From the NCBI RefSeq assembly GCF_014650995.1, contig NZ_BMWA01000003.1, forward strand, positions 389,757-450,723: DNA of 60,967 nt, given 5' to 3'. The number at the start of each line of letters is the position of its first letter. Within the stretch, counting starts at the first letter, position 1. A program made the translations under genes and the position numbers. The DNA is from Streptomyces viridiviolaceus (GTDB lineage Bacteria > Actinomycetota > Actinomycetes > Streptomycetales > Streptomycetaceae). Under the pieces are notes generated by a model that ran no database searches, was not told the origin of the DNA, and worked only from the letters and a program-made list of their open reading frames with translations. This document shows positions 41,975 through 51,256 of the stretch, piece after piece.

Positions 41975-42388
41975 GTGACCCAGCGCACCCTCGTCCTCCT
42001 CAAGCCCGACGCCGTCCGTCGTGGCCTGACCGGCGAGATCATCAGCCGTATCGAGCGCAAGGCCGGCTGGCAGATCACCGCGCTGGAACTGCGCACCCTG
42101 GACACCGACACCCTGGAGCAGCACTACGGCGAGCACAAGGGCAAGCCGTTCTACGAGCCGCTGGTGGCGTTCATGTCCTCCGGCCCGGTCGTGGCGATGG
42201 TCGTCGAGGGCGAGCGGGTCATCGAGGGCGTGCGCGCCCTGGCCGGTCCGACCGACCCGATCGCCGCCGCCCCCGGCTCCATCCGCGGGGACTACGGCGT
42301 GATCGTCCGGGAGAACCTGATCCACGCCTCGGACTCCGAGGAGTCCGCCGAGCGCGAGCTGAAGATCTTCTTCCCGGGCCGCGTCTGA
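41975..42388 (+). CDS. ndk: Nucleoside diphosphate kinase
   Basis: 137 residues. Transfers phosphate from NTP to NDP through a phosphohistidine. Family pattern: RTLVLLKPDAVRRG, GSIRGDYGV and the catalytic His in NLIHASDSEESAERE. GTG start at 41975, with AAGGAG 8-12 nt upstream. Complete; ends in FFPGRV. Confidence 0.97.
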   Translation: MTQRTLVLLKPDAVRRGLTGEIISRIERKAGWQITALELRTLDTDTLEQHYGEHKGKPFYEPLVAFMSSGPVVAMVVEGERVIEGVRALAGPTDPIAAAPGSIRGDYGVIVRENLIHASDSEESAERELKIFFPGRV

Positions 42389-42699
42389 GCCCTTCGGGAT
42401 ACTGACACACTTTTTTTCTGACGCCGCGTCAGCCATTCGGCGCATCGTCGACCTGGGCGGCCGCACAAAAGCGGCCGCCCCGCGGCATATGCGTGCCGAT
42501 CGGGGGAACGGATGCCACCGTTGGCCCGTCTCCACAAGCGAGGCGCTGCGCCATCTGCTGACAATGGCGAAGACCCTCGCGCAGTGTTCGCGAAAGCGCG
42601 TCTACGATGGAAGCCTTCACGTCACTGCACCCACCTCGCCTACCTGAAAAGCCCTCAAAAGCTCGTGGGAAGGCCAGTCGAATCCTGATGGGGAACTCA
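42389..42699. other. ndk/mreB spacer with terminator and mreB promoter region
   Basis: 311 bp without a gene. A T7 tract (42411-42417) precedes a 15-bp palindrome CTGACGCCGCGTCAG (42418-42432). A clear terminator hairpin spans 42455-42480. TACGAT at 42603-42608 is a possible -10 box for mreB. S. coelicolor mreB has several promoters in this interval. Confidence 0.55.
42455..42480 (+). terminator. Terminator of ndk
   Basis: 10-bp perfect stem (GGGCGGCCGC, loop ACAAAA, complement at 42471-42480), 66 bp past the ndk stop. Confidence 0.75.
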
Positions 42700-43719
42700 A
42701 TGTCGTTCATCGGCCGTGACATGGCTGTCGACCTCGGGACCGCCAACACGCTGGTGTACGTCAGGGGTCGCGGAATCGTACTCAACGAGCCGTCCGTCGT
42801 CGCGATCAACACCAACACCGGTGGCATCCTCGCGGTCGGTGCCGAAGCGAAGAAGATGATCGGGCGCACGCCCGGCAACATCGTTGCCGTGCGTCCGCTG
42901 AAGGACGGCGTCATCGCCGACTTCGAGATCACCGAGCGGATGCTCCGCTACTTCATCCTGAAGATCCACAAGCGGAGGTACCTGGCTCGTCCGCGGGTCG
43001 TCGTCTGTGTGCCCTCGGGCATCACCGGCGTCGAGCGCCGCGCCGTCATCGAGGCGTCGTCCCAGGCCGGCGCCCGCCAGGTGCACATCATCGAGGAGCC
43101 CATGGCCGCGGCCATCGGCTCCGGCCTGCCGGTCCACGAGGCCACGGGCAACATGGTGGTCGACATCGGCGGCGGCACCACGGAGGTCGCGGTCATCTCC
43201 CTCGGCGGCATCGTCACCGCCCAGTCCATCCGCGTCGCGGGCGACGAACTGGACAACGCGATCATCCAGCACGTGAAGAAGGAGTACAGCCTTCTTCTGG
43301 GTGAGCGCACGGCCGAACAGATCAAGATCACGATCGGTTCGGCGTACGACCTCGACACCGACGAGCACACCGAAATCCGCGGCCGGGACCTCGTCTCCGG
43401 GCTGCCCAAGACGGTCGTCATCTCCGCCGCCGAAGTGCGCAAGGCGATCGAGGAACCCGTCAACGCCATCGTCGACGCCGTCAAGACGACCCTCGACAAG
43501 TGTCCGCCCGAGCTGTCCGGCGACATCATGGACCGGGGTATCGTCCTGACCGGCGGCGGCGCGCTGCTGCGCGGCCTCGACGAGCGGCTGCGCCGGGAGA
43601 CCGGCATGCCGATCCACATCGCCGAGGACCCGCTGGACAGCGTGGCGCTGGGCTCCGGAAAGTGCGTGGAGGAGTTCGAGGCGCTCCAGCAGGTGCTGGA
43701 CGCGCAGCCCCGCAGATGA
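42700..43719 (+). CDS. mreB: Actin-like cell-shape protein MreB
   Basis: 339 residues from ATG 42700 ([20 protein letters not shown]); ATG 42688 (MGNSMSF...) would add four residues, but GGGGA sits at better spacing before 42700. Actin-fold phosphate motifs are [27 protein letters not shown] and [14 protein letters not shown]. MreB in Streptomyces is not needed for vegetative growth but for spore-wall integrity, with MreC/D and PBP2. First gene of the mre cluster. Confidence 0.96.
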   Translation: MSFIGRDMAVDLGTANTLVYVRGRGIVLNEPSVVAINTNTGGILAVGAEAKKMIGRTPGNIVAVRPLKDGVIADFEITERMLRYFILKIHKRRYLARPRVVVCVPSGITGVERRAVIEASSQAGARQVHIIEEPMAAAIGSGLPVHEATGNMVVDIGGGTTEVAVISLGGIVTAQSIRVAGDELDNAIIQHVKKEYSLLLGERTAEQIKITIGSAYDLDTDEHTEIRGRDLVSGLPKTVVISAAEVRKAIEEPVNAIVDAVKTTLDKCPPELSGDIMDRGIVLTGGGALLRGLDERLRRETGMPIHIAEDPLDSVALGSGKCVEEFEALQQVLDAQPRR

Positions 43720-43734
43720 CGTAACACTTCGGTT

Positions 43735-43768
43735 CCGCCGTACGAGACGATCTCCTCTCGTGCGGCGG
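43735..43768 (+). terminator. Hairpin after mreB
   Basis: About 13-bp stem with one G-T pair (CCGCCGTACGAGA, TCTCGTGCGGCGG), 15 bp past the mreB stop. It separates mreB from the mreC promoter below. Confidence 0.6.
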
Positions 43769-43772
43769 ATCG

Positions 43773-43800
43773 TTGATATAGAGACACAGAGACATACAGA
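43773..43800 (+). promoter_or_regulatory. Candidate internal promoter of mreC
   Basis: TTGATA (43773-43778), 16-bp spacer, TACAGA (43795-43800). The spacer consists of an AT-rich, 8-nt-periodic gagacaca repeat, unusual in this GC-rich region. Confidence 0.55.
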
Positions 43801-43930
43801 CATGAGGCCGTCCACAACGTGCGCTCCCGGGCGGCCCGGGGCGTCGGCCCTGCAACAGCTGAATCCCCCCAATTCCTGAACACCGCAACGAATTTCCCGA
43901 ATTCCGACGAGGAAGGCACGGCCGCCGCAC

Positions 43931-44887
43931 GTGAGGGACACGAAAGAGAGCCGGCTGCTCCTGGTGCTGCTGATCGCCGTCGCGTTCGCACTGATCACGG
44001 TGGACATCCGCGGCGGGGAGGATTCACCGGTCGACGGTGCCCGGCAGGCCGCGGCCACCGTCTTCGGCCCGATCGAGAACGGGGTGTCGGCAGCGGTCGA
44101 CCCGGTCGGCAACGCGGTCTCCGCGATCCGCGACTCGGGTGACCGGCACGACCGGCTCGCCGAACTGGAGACGGAGAACGCGGCCCTGAAGGCGAAGCTC
44201 GGCAGCGACGACCGCGGCCGCAGCCGCCTGAAGCAGCTCGACAAGATGCTGAAGCTCGCCGGCGCGGGCCAGTACGGCATCAAGGGCGCCCAGGTCATCG
44301 CCATAGGAGCCGCGCAGGGCTTCTCCTGGACGATCACCATCGACGTCGGCGCGAACGACGGCATCAAGCGGGACATGACCGTCCTCAACGGCGACGGACT
44401 GGTGGGGCGCGTGACGACCGTCGGCCCGAACACCGCCACCGTGCTGCTCGCCAACGACCCCGACTTCACCGTCGGCACCCGCATGGAGGCCGGTGACGAA
44501 CTCGGCTTCGCCTCCGGCCAGGGCGACCGCCCGCTGCGCGTCGAACTCCTCAACGGCAAGGCCGACGTGAAGAAGGGCGACCGCCTCGTCACCTTCGGCT
44601 CCCAGGCCGACAAGCCGTTCGTGCCCGGCGTGCCCGTCGGCGTCGTCTCCCGCGTCGACCCCTCCGGCGGCGACCTGACCCGCACGCTGTACGTCACGCC
44701 CTACGTCGGCTTCACCAAGCTCGACATCGTCGGCGTCGTCGTCCAGGCCCCGAAGAAGGATCCGCGCGACACGGTGCTACCGGACAAGCCCCAGCCGAAA
44801 CCCACGCCTACCGTGACGGTGACCGTGACCCCGTCCGCCGAGGCGCCCGCCGACGGCGAGTCGCAGCCCGAGCAGCCCGAGCAGTAG
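43931..44887 (+). CDS. mreC: Cell-shape protein MreC
   Basis: 318 residues. N-terminal membrane helix (LLLVLLIAVAFALITVDI), a coiled-coil segment (DRLAELETENAALKAKLG), and the extracytoplasmic MreC beta domain (GLVGRVTTVGPNTATVLLANDP, PGVPVGVVSRVDP). The C-terminal tail is Pro/Glu-rich and probably disordered. Links MreB to PBP2 and RodA. The GTG at 43931 matches the family N-terminus; mreD follows after 14 nt. Confidence 0.93.
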   Translation: MRDTKESRLLLVLLIAVAFALITVDIRGGEDSPVDGARQAAATVFGPIENGVSAAVDPVGNAVSAIRDSGDRHDRLAELETENAALKAKLGSDDRGRSRLKQLDKMLKLAGAGQYGIKGAQVIAIGAAQGFSWTITIDVGANDGIKRDMTVLNGDGLVGRVTTVGPNTATVLLANDPDFTVGTRMEAGDELGFASGQGDRPLRVELLNGKADVKKGDRLVTFGSQADKPFVPGVPVGVVSRVDPSGGDLTRTLYVTPYVGFTKLDIVGVVVQAPKKDPRDTVLPDKPQPKPTPTVTVTVTPSAEAPADGESQPEQPEQ

Positions 44888-44901
44888 GAGCTTTCAGTCC
44901 C

Positions 44902-45573
44902 ATGCGCGTCAACCGGATCCTGCTCTCCGTCTCCCTGGTCGTCGTCGCCCTGGTGATCCAGGTGAGCATCCTCGCCCGTCTCCACCTGCCCGGTGCCGTC
45001 CCCGACCTGCTGCTGCTCACCGTCCTCGGCCTCGCCCTGGTCTACGGCCACGTCGGCGGCGCCCTCATCGGGTTCGGCGCCGGACTGCTCGCCGACCTCG
45101 CCCCGCCCGCCGACCACGCCGCCGGCCGCTACGCCCTGGTGCTCTGCGTCATCGGCTATCTCGCCGGGCTCGCCAAACCGGACAACGGCCGGCTCAGGTC
45201 CGCCACCGGCCCCATGGTCGTGGTGGTCGCGGCCGCCATCGGCACCACCCTGCTGTACGCCGGCGTCGGCGCCCTCGTCGGCGACACGGCCGCCCGCCAT
45301 GTCGGCCTGCCCGGCCTGCTGTTCACCGCCGCCCTGTACGACCTGCTGCTCGCCCCCTTCGTGGTCCCCGGCATCATGGCCCTGGCCCGCCGCGCGGAGA
45401 ACGACCCGCTGGCCGAGGCCAACTCCGCCGCCCGGACCACGGACATCTCCTCCGGCTGGCTCTCCTCGGGCACCGGACTGCGCATCGGCAGCCAGCGCGG
45501 CGGACTGCGGGTGAAGGCGGCGCGGGCGCGGGTCGCCCGGGCCGGACGCATCAAGGGGGTCAAGCGGCTGTGA
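44902..45573 (+). CDS. mreD: Cell-shape membrane protein MreD
   Basis: 223 residues, about five to six membrane helices, starting MRVNRILLSVSLVVVALVIQ, with PDLLLLTVLGLALVYGHVGG and the C-terminal TLLYAGVGALVGD. The basic tail (KAARARVARAGRIKGVKRL) is typical of actinobacterial MreD. It sits between mreC and mrdA in one operon. Confidence 0.9.
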   Translation: MRVNRILLSVSLVVVALVIQVSILARLHLPGAVPDLLLLTVLGLALVYGHVGGALIGFGAGLLADLAPPADHAAGRYALVLCVIGYLAGLAKPDNGRLRSATGPMVVVVAAAIGTTLLYAGVGALVGDTAARHVGLPGLLFTAALYDLLLAPFVVPGIMALARRAENDPLAEANSAARTTDISSGWLSSGTGLRIGSQRGGLRVKAARARVARAGRIKGVKRL

Positions 45574-45671
45574 CGACGACGTCCCGCCCGTACGACCGCG
45601 CTGTGACGGCAACTGCTCACTCGTACACCCGCGTCGATGCGTACGCACTCTGAGAGGGGGAGGCAGCCGCA

Positions 45672-47927
45672 GTGACCAACATTCCCGAGACCGGTCGGAG
45701 CACCCGCGTCCAGACCCGGCTCGTCGTCATCCAGATCCTCGTCCTCTCCCTCCTCGGGACCCTCGGCGGCCGGCTCTGGTACCTCCAGATCCGCCAGGGC
45801 GACGAGTACGCCAAGGAGGCCAGCGGCAACCACGTCCAGCAGGTCGTCCAGCCCGCCGTACGCGGCTCGATCCTGGACGCGCGCGGTGTGGCGCTCGCCG
45901 ACAACGAGACCCGGCTCGTCGTCTCCGCCTCCCGTACCGACCTGCTGAAGATGAAGGACGACGGCAAGGCCGTCCTGACCAAACTCGCCGGCGTCCTGGG
46001 CATGAAGCCCCAGGAGGTCATGGAGAAGGTCCGGCTGTGCGACGCCGAGACGCCGCAGCCGTGCTGGAACGGCTCGCCCTACCAGCCGATCCCCATCACC
46101 GACGAGGCCACCCCCAAACAGGCCCTGCAGATCCGCGAGCGTGCCGAGGACTTCCCCGGCATCACCGCCGAGCCCCAGGCCGTACGCCGCTACACCAGCC
46201 CCGGCAAGGCCAACACCGCCCAGGTCCTCGGCTACCTCTCGCCGGTCACCGACGAGGAGATCCAGAAGGCCCAGGACACGGAGTCGCCCTACCTGCGCTC
46301 GGACCAGGTCGGCCGTTCCGGCCTGGAACGCCAGTACGACAAGGCGCTGCGCGGCAAGGCCGGCGTCACCCGCTACGAGGTCGACAACCTCGGCCGCGTC
46401 ATCGGCCAGGCCGAGTCCGACGCCGCCCAGCCCGGCTCCAACCTCGTCACCAGCATCGACTCCCGCGTCCAGCGGGTCGCCGAGTACGAGCTGAACGAGG
46501 CGATGAAGGCCGCCCGCAAGGAGATGGACCGCAACACCGGCCGGACCTACGAGGCCGACGCCGGCGCGGTCGTGGTGATGGAGGCCAAGACCGGCCGCGT
46601 CGTCGCCATGGCCTCCAACCCGACGTACGACCCCAACGCCTGGGTCGGCGGCATCTCCGCCGCCGACTACAAGAAGCTCACCGGCAAGGACTCCAACTAC
46701 CCGCTGCTCAACCGGGCCACCCAGGGCCAGGCGGCCCCCGGCTCCATCTTCAAGGTGGTCTCCTCGGCCGCCGCGGTGGAGGCCGGCTACGACTTCGACG
46801 GCCGCTACGACTGCTCCAGCTCCTACTCCGTCGGCGGTCAGGTCTTCAAGAACTTCGAGTCGGCCGACAACGGCGCGATCACCATCGGCCGCGCGCTGGA
46901 ACTCTCCTGCGACACCGTCTACTACCGCCTCGCGCACGAGGAGTGGAAGAAGGACGGCGGCATGAACCCCAAGAAGCCCAACGACTACTTCTACAAGGCC
47001 GCCCACCAGTTCGGCCTCGGCAAGGAGACCGGCATCGACCTGCCGAACGAGGTCACCGGCCGCGTCCCCGACCGGCAGTGGAAGCAGGAGTACTGGGAGG
47101 CGAACAAGGACGCCTGGTGCAAGACGGGGAAGAAGGACGGTTCCTACGTCGAGAAGATCTCGTACGAGAACTGCCTCGAGGGCAACAAGATGCGCGCCGG
47201 TGACTCCATCAACTACTCCATCGGCCAGGGCGACACCCTCGTCACCCCCATCCAGATGGCCACCATCTACGCGGCCATCTCCAACGGCGGCACCCTGTAC
47301 GACCCCACCATCGGCAAGGCGGTCGTCAGCCCCGACGGCAAGCAGGTCGACGAGATCGAGCCCCGGTCGCACGGCAAGCTGCCGATAAGCAAGACCACGC
47401 TGGCCAAGATGGACGACGCCCTCGCGGGCGTCGCCACCCGCGGTACCGCCGCCTGGCGGTTCGGCGGCTGGCCGCAGGACAAGATCCCGATGCACGCCAA
47501 GACCGGTACCGCCGAGGTCTACGGCAAGCAGACCACGTCGTGGTTCGCCACGTACACCAAGGACTACGCGATCGTCATGACGATCTCCCAGGGTGGTACG
47601 GGTTCCGGCGCCTCCGGTCCCGCCGTCCGCAACATCTACGACGCGCTGTACGGCGTGTCGGACGACGGGGCGATCGACAAGAAGAAGGCGCTGCTGCCCG
47701 AGCCGGTGAAGACCCTGCCGAAGATCAAGGCGGACGGCACCATCGCCTCGCCGAAGGTCTCCAAGGACCCGGTGAAGGACCTGCAGCCGACGGACGGGGC
47801 CTCGGAGGCCGCCACCGAGCAGGGCGGGAACGCACCCGCCGACCCGCAGGACCAGCAGGCGACCGTGAACCCGCCCGACACGGGCAACCGGCAGACCCGA
47901 AGGCGGAAGCGGAGGGCGCGCGCATGA
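45672..47927 (+). CDS. mrdA: Penicillin-binding protein 2, class B transpeptidase
   Basis: 751 residues. Cross-links peptidoglycan in lateral/spore wall. An N-terminal membrane helix (LVVIQILVLSLLGTLGGRLWY), a PBP dimerisation domain, and the transpeptidase domain: SxxK in PGSIFKVVSSAA, second motif in LSCDTVYYRLA, KTGT in HAKTGTAEVYG. The start GTG 45672 follows GGGGGAGG. The Lys-rich C-terminal tail (QTRRRKRRARA) overlaps rodA by 4 bp in ATGA. Confidence 0.94.
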   Translation: MTNIPETGRSTRVQTRLVVIQILVLSLLGTLGGRLWYLQIRQGDEYAKEASGNHVQQVVQPAVRGSILDARGVALADNETRLVVSASRTDLLKMKDDGKAVLTKLAGVLGMKPQEVMEKVRLCDAETPQPCWNGSPYQPIPITDEATPKQALQIRERAEDFPGITAEPQAVRRYTSPGKANTAQVLGYLSPVTDEEIQKAQDTESPYLRSDQVGRSGLERQYDKALRGKAGVTRYEVDNLGRVIGQAESDAAQPGSNLVTSIDSRVQRVAEYELNEAMKAARKEMDRNTGRTYEADAGAVVVMEAKTGRVVAMASNPTYDPNAWVGGISAADYKKLTGKDSNYPLLNRATQGQAAPGSIFKVVSSAAAVEAGYDFDGRYDCSSSYSVGGQVFKNFESADNGAITIGRALELSCDTVYYRLAHEEWKKDGGMNPKKPNDYFYKAAHQFGLGKETGIDLPNEVTGRVPDRQWKQEYWEANKDAWCKTGKKDGSYVEKISYENCLEGNKMRAGDSINYSIGQGDTLVTPIQMATIYAAISNGGTLYDPTIGKAVVSPDGKQVDEIEPRSHGKLPISKTTLAKMDDALAGVATRGTAAWRFGGWPQDKIPMHAKTGTAEVYGKQTTSWFATYTKDYAIVMTISQGGTGSGASGPAVRNIYDALYGVSDDGAIDKKKALLPEPVKTLPKIKADGTIASPKVSKDPVKDLQPTDGASEAATEQGGNAPADPQDQQATVNPPDTGNRQTRRRKRRARA

Positions 47928-49123
47928 CCGGGGCGAACAGTTTCCAGGTCTCCGGGTACGGGCCCGAGCGAGCCGGCTGGACCCGGCTGTTCGCCCGGGA
48001 CTCGATGACGCGGCGGCTCGACTGGCCGATACTGCTGTCCGCGACCGCGCTGTCGCTGATGGGCGCGCTGCTGGTGTACTCCGCGACCCGGAACCGCACC
48101 GAGCTCAACCAGGGCGACCCGTACTACTTCCTGGTCCGGCACCTGTTGAACACCGGTATCGGGATCGCCCTGATGATCGCCACGATCTGGCTGGGCCACC
48201 GGACGCTGCGCACGGCCGTGCCGGTGCTGTACGGCGCGTCCGTGTTCCTGATCCTGCTGGTGCTCACGCCGCTCGGCTCGACCATCAACGGCGCGCACTC
48301 CTGGATCAAGCTGCCCGGCGGATTCTCCCTGCAGCCCTCGGAGTTCGTGAAGATCACGATCATCCTGGGCATGGCGATGCTGCTGGCGGCGCGGGTGGAC
48401 GCGGGAGACCGGCCGTACCCGGACCACCGGATCGTGCTGCAGGCGCTGGGCCTGGCCGTCGTACCCATGCTGATCGTGATGCTCATGCCCGACCTCGGGT
48501 CGGTCATGGTCATGGTCATCATCGTGCTGGGCGTACTGCTCGCCTCCGGTGCCTCCAACCGGTGGGTGTTCGGGCTGCTCGGCGCGGGGGCGACCGGGGC
48601 GATCGCGGTGTGGCAGCTGGGGATCCTGGACGAGTACCAGATCAACCGCTTCGCGGCGTTCGCGAACCCCGAGCTGGATCCCGCGGGCGTCGGCTACAAC
48701 ACCAACCAGGCGCGCATCGCGATCGGGTCCGGGGGGCTGACGGGCTCCGGTCTCTTCCACGGGTCGCAGACGACGGGCCAGTTCGTGCCGGAACAGCAGA
48801 CGGACTTCGTCTTCACCGTCGCCGGCGAGGAGCTGGGGTTCCTCGGGGCCGGTCTGATCATCGTGCTGCTCGGTGTGGTGCTCTGGCGCGCGTGCCGGAT
48901 CGCCCGGGAGACGTCCGACCTGTACGGCACGATCGTCGCGGCCGGGATCGTGGCGTGGTTCGCCTTCCAGACCTTCGAGAACATCGGCATGACCCTGGGC
49001 ATCATGCCGGTGACCGGCCTGCCGCTGCCGTTCGTGTCGTACGGCGGGTCGTCGATGTTCGCCGTGTGGATGGCGGTGGGGTTGCTGCAGTCGATCACGG
49101 CGCAGCGGCCCATGTCGGCGTAG
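47924..49123 (+). CDS. rodA: RodA-family SEDS glycosyltransferase
   Basis: 399 residues, about ten membrane segments. SEDS features: LDWPILLSATALSLMGALLV, GSTINGAHSWIKLPGGFSLQ, PSEFVKI, and FAFQTFENIGMTLGIMPVTG followed by GLPLPFVSYGGSS. It polymerises glycan strands together with PBP2. In S. coelicolor the gene is called sfr. Translationally coupled to mrdA (ATGA overlap). Last gene of the mre cluster. Confidence 0.94.
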   Translation: MTGANSFQVSGYGPERAGWTRLFARDSMTRRLDWPILLSATALSLMGALLVYSATRNRTELNQGDPYYFLVRHLLNTGIGIALMIATIWLGHRTLRTAVPVLYGASVFLILLVLTPLGSTINGAHSWIKLPGGFSLQPSEFVKITIILGMAMLLAARVDAGDRPYPDHRIVLQALGLAVVPMLIVMLMPDLGSVMVMVIIVLGVLLASGASNRWVFGLLGAGATGAIAVWQLGILDEYQINRFAAFANPELDPAGVGYNTNQARIAIGSGGLTGSGLFHGSQTTGQFVPEQQTDFVFTVAGEELGFLGAGLIIVLLGVVLWRACRIARETSDLYGTIVAAGIVAWFAFQTFENIGMTLGIMPVTGLPLPFVSYGGSSMFAVWMAVGLLQSITAQRPMSA

Positions 49124-49222
49124 GCCTGTGGCGCTTGGGCCGGGGTGCCTGCGGGTGCCTGTGGCGCTTGGGCGGGGGTGCCTGCGGGTGCCTGCGGCGC
49201 TTGGGCGGGGTGCCTGCGGCGG
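49124..49222. repeat. 33-bp tandem repeat (about three copies)
   Basis: gcctgtggcgcttgggc starts at 49124 and recurs at 49157 and 49190, period 33, with later copies decayed. Immediately past the rodA stop. 33 bp is 11 codons, so frames through it look repetitive (PAGACGAWAGV and similar) without being genes. Confidence 0.75.
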
Positions 49223-49465
49223 CCTGTGCGGGTGCGGTGGGGGTGCGTGTGGCGCCATCGGTTGGGTGGTGGGTCGGGGCCGTGCCGGGGGGTGTCCGTC
49301 CTCGGAACGGCGCGGAATCGGTGGGTGACCATCTGACTGGCGTTGACGCGCCAACCGCTGCGGGCGGACACCCCCCGACACGTCCCCTTCTCGCCGTACG
49401 CGACTGCGGGTCCGTTCGACCGCGGGCTGCCGCGCCGCCGTCGTGCCGCGTTACCGCGGGCAGTC

Positions 49466-49516
49466 GTGCCTCCCCCAGTGCCTGAACGGCCTGGGAGGTA
49501 CCCCCAGGGGCGGCAC
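49466..49516. repeat. Palindromic dispersed repeat (tcccccag...ctgggaggtaccccc)
   Basis: GTGCCTCCCCCAG at 49466-49478 faces CTGGGAGGTACCCCC; outer GTGCC/GGCAC frame the element. This pattern occurs in many Streptomyces intergenic regions. Confidence 0.6.
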
Positions 49517-49686
49517 GGGTGGGCGCGGCGGCACCCCACAGGCGCCGGGTTGCGCGACGCACCTCCGGCCCGCACTCACGCCGTGCAACCGGCGAATGCC
49601 GGACCAGCGCATCCATGCCGGGTGACCCACGCCGGACCAGTGGCGCACCCCGTGACCCACCGCCCATCCGCCGCTAGATTCACCAC

Positions 49687-51183
49687 ATGGCGGACACCAA
49701 GCGCGAGGTCGAGCGGAAGTACGAGTCGGACGACAGCGGCCTGCCCGACCTGACCGGCGTCGCCGGTGTCGCGGCCGTCGTCGACAAGGGCGTCGCCCAC
49801 CTCGACGCCACCTACTACGACACCGCCGACGAACGCCTCGCCGCGTCCTCGATCACCCTGCGCCGCCGCACCGGCGGCTCCGACGCCGGCTGGCACCTGA
49901 AACTGCCCGTCGCCCCGGACGTCCGGGACGAGATCCGCGCCCCGCTCTCCGACAGGGTCCCCCGCGCCCTCGCCGGCCTCGTCCGCTCGCGCGTTCGCGA
50001 CCACGCCCTGTCACCCGTCGTCCGCCTGCGTTCCGACCGCGACGTCCGCCACCTCGTCGACGCGGACGGCGGGCTCCTCGCCGAGGTCAGCGTCGACGCC
50101 GTCCACGCCGAACGGCTCTCCGGCGGCGCCGCCCAGTGGACCGAGATCGAGGTGGAGCTCGCCGACGGCGTCGACACCGCCTTCCTCGACAAGGTCGACA
50201 AGCGGCTGCGCAAGGCCGGCGTGCGCCGCTCCGCGGCCGCGTCCAAACTGGCCCGCGCCCTGGCAGACACGGCGCCGAAGAAGCGCCGGATGGCGAAGGA
50301 GACCCCGGCGCCCGTCACCGCCGGCGACCACGTCCTGGCCTACCTCCGCGCACAACGGGACGCTCTCGTCGAGCTCGACCCCGCCGTACGGCGCGACGTG
50401 GCGGACTCCGTGCACCGCATGCGCGTCGCCACCCGCAGGCTGCGCAGCGCTTTCCGGTCGTACGGCAAGGTCCTCGACCGGGCGGTGACCGACCCGATCG
50501 GCGCGGAACTGAAGTGGCTCGCCGCCGAGCTGGGCGCCGGACGCGACCAGGAGGTGCTCACCGAGCGGCTGACCGCGGCGGTGGACGAGCTGCCCCGCGC
50601 TCTGCTCTCCGGCCCCGTCCGCACCCGGCTGCGCACCTGGTCGCACGCCCGGCGCGGCGGCTCCCGGCGCCGGCTGACCGCCGTACTCGACGGCCCTCGG
50701 TACCTGGAGCTGCTCGACGCGCTGGACGCCCTGATCGACGGGCCGCCGCTGCGGGGGCCGGCCTCGGGACGGCCGAAGAAGGTGATCGGCGCTGCCGTGC
50801 GGAAGGACTTCGCCCGCCTGTCCTCGCTGGTCGAACAGGCCCTCGCCCAGCCGGCGGGGCAGGAACGCGACCTGGCGCTGCACGAGGCCCGCAAGCAGGC
50901 CAAGCGGACCCGGTACGCGGCCGAGGCGGCGTCCGGGGCGCTCGGGGACGCGGCGGGCGCACTGGTGGCATCGATGAAGTCGCTCCAGGGGCTGCTCGGC
51001 GACCACCAGGACAGCGTGATGGCCCGAGAGGCGCTGCGCGACCTGGCCCGGCAGGCGCACGCGGCGGGGGAGAGCACCTTCACCTACGGGGTGCTCTACG
51101 GGCGCGAGGAGCGGCGCGCGGCGGACGACGAGGCGGCGCTGCCCGGGACGTGGGAGGCGGTCCGCGGCGGGACGGTCCTCTGA
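49687..51183 (+). CDS. CYTH-CHAD domain protein
   Basis: 498 residues. CYTH domain in the N-terminal ~200 residues, with the EXEXK motif in EVERKYE at residues 6-12, a metal-dependent triphosphate-processing fold. The CHAD domain in the C-terminal half has conserved His/Arg (VHRMRVATRRLRSAFRSYG; LHEARKQAKRTRYAAE), which bind polyphosphate. The pair suggests triphosphate or polyphosphate metabolism. The ATG 49687 has no ribosome-binding site; TAGATT (49675-49680) is 6 nt before it. Confidence 0.9.
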   Translation: MADTKREVERKYESDDSGLPDLTGVAGVAAVVDKGVAHLDATYYDTADERLAASSITLRRRTGGSDAGWHLKLPVAPDVRDEIRAPLSDRVPRALAGLVRSRVRDHALSPVVRLRSDRDVRHLVDADGGLLAEVSVDAVHAERLSGGAAQWTEIEVELADGVDTAFLDKVDKRLRKAGVRRSAAASKLARALADTAPKKRRMAKETPAPVTAGDHVLAYLRAQRDALVELDPAVRRDVADSVHRMRVATRRLRSAFRSYGKVLDRAVTDPIGAELKWLAAELGAGRDQEVLTERLTAAVDELPRALLSGPVRTRLRTWSHARRGGSRRRLTAVLDGPRYLELLDALDALIDGPPLRGPASGRPKKVIGAAVRKDFARLSSLVEQALAQPAGQERDLALHEARKQAKRTRYAAEAASGALGDAAGALVASMKSLQGLLGDHQDSVMAREALRDLARQAHAAGESTFTYGVLYGREERRAADDEAALPGTWEAVRGGTVL

Positions 51184-51256
51184 GGCGGTGCGGGGGACCT
51201 CCTGCGTCGGGTTAGTCTGGATGGTCACCCCTGTCAGCACACGAAGGTTCCGTGAG

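Larger units (their letters stand above)
49124..49686. other. Gene-free spacer between rodA and the CYTH/CHAD gene
   Basis: 563 bp without a credible gene. It contains the 33-bp tandem repeat, and a dispersed palindrome at 49466-49516 (core ctgggaggtaccccca after tcccccag). The rest has nothing recognisable. Confidence 0.6.

Noticed and set aside
49124..49222. CRISPR array
   Set aside because: The 33-bp repeats abut directly with no unique spacers, so they are tandem repeats.
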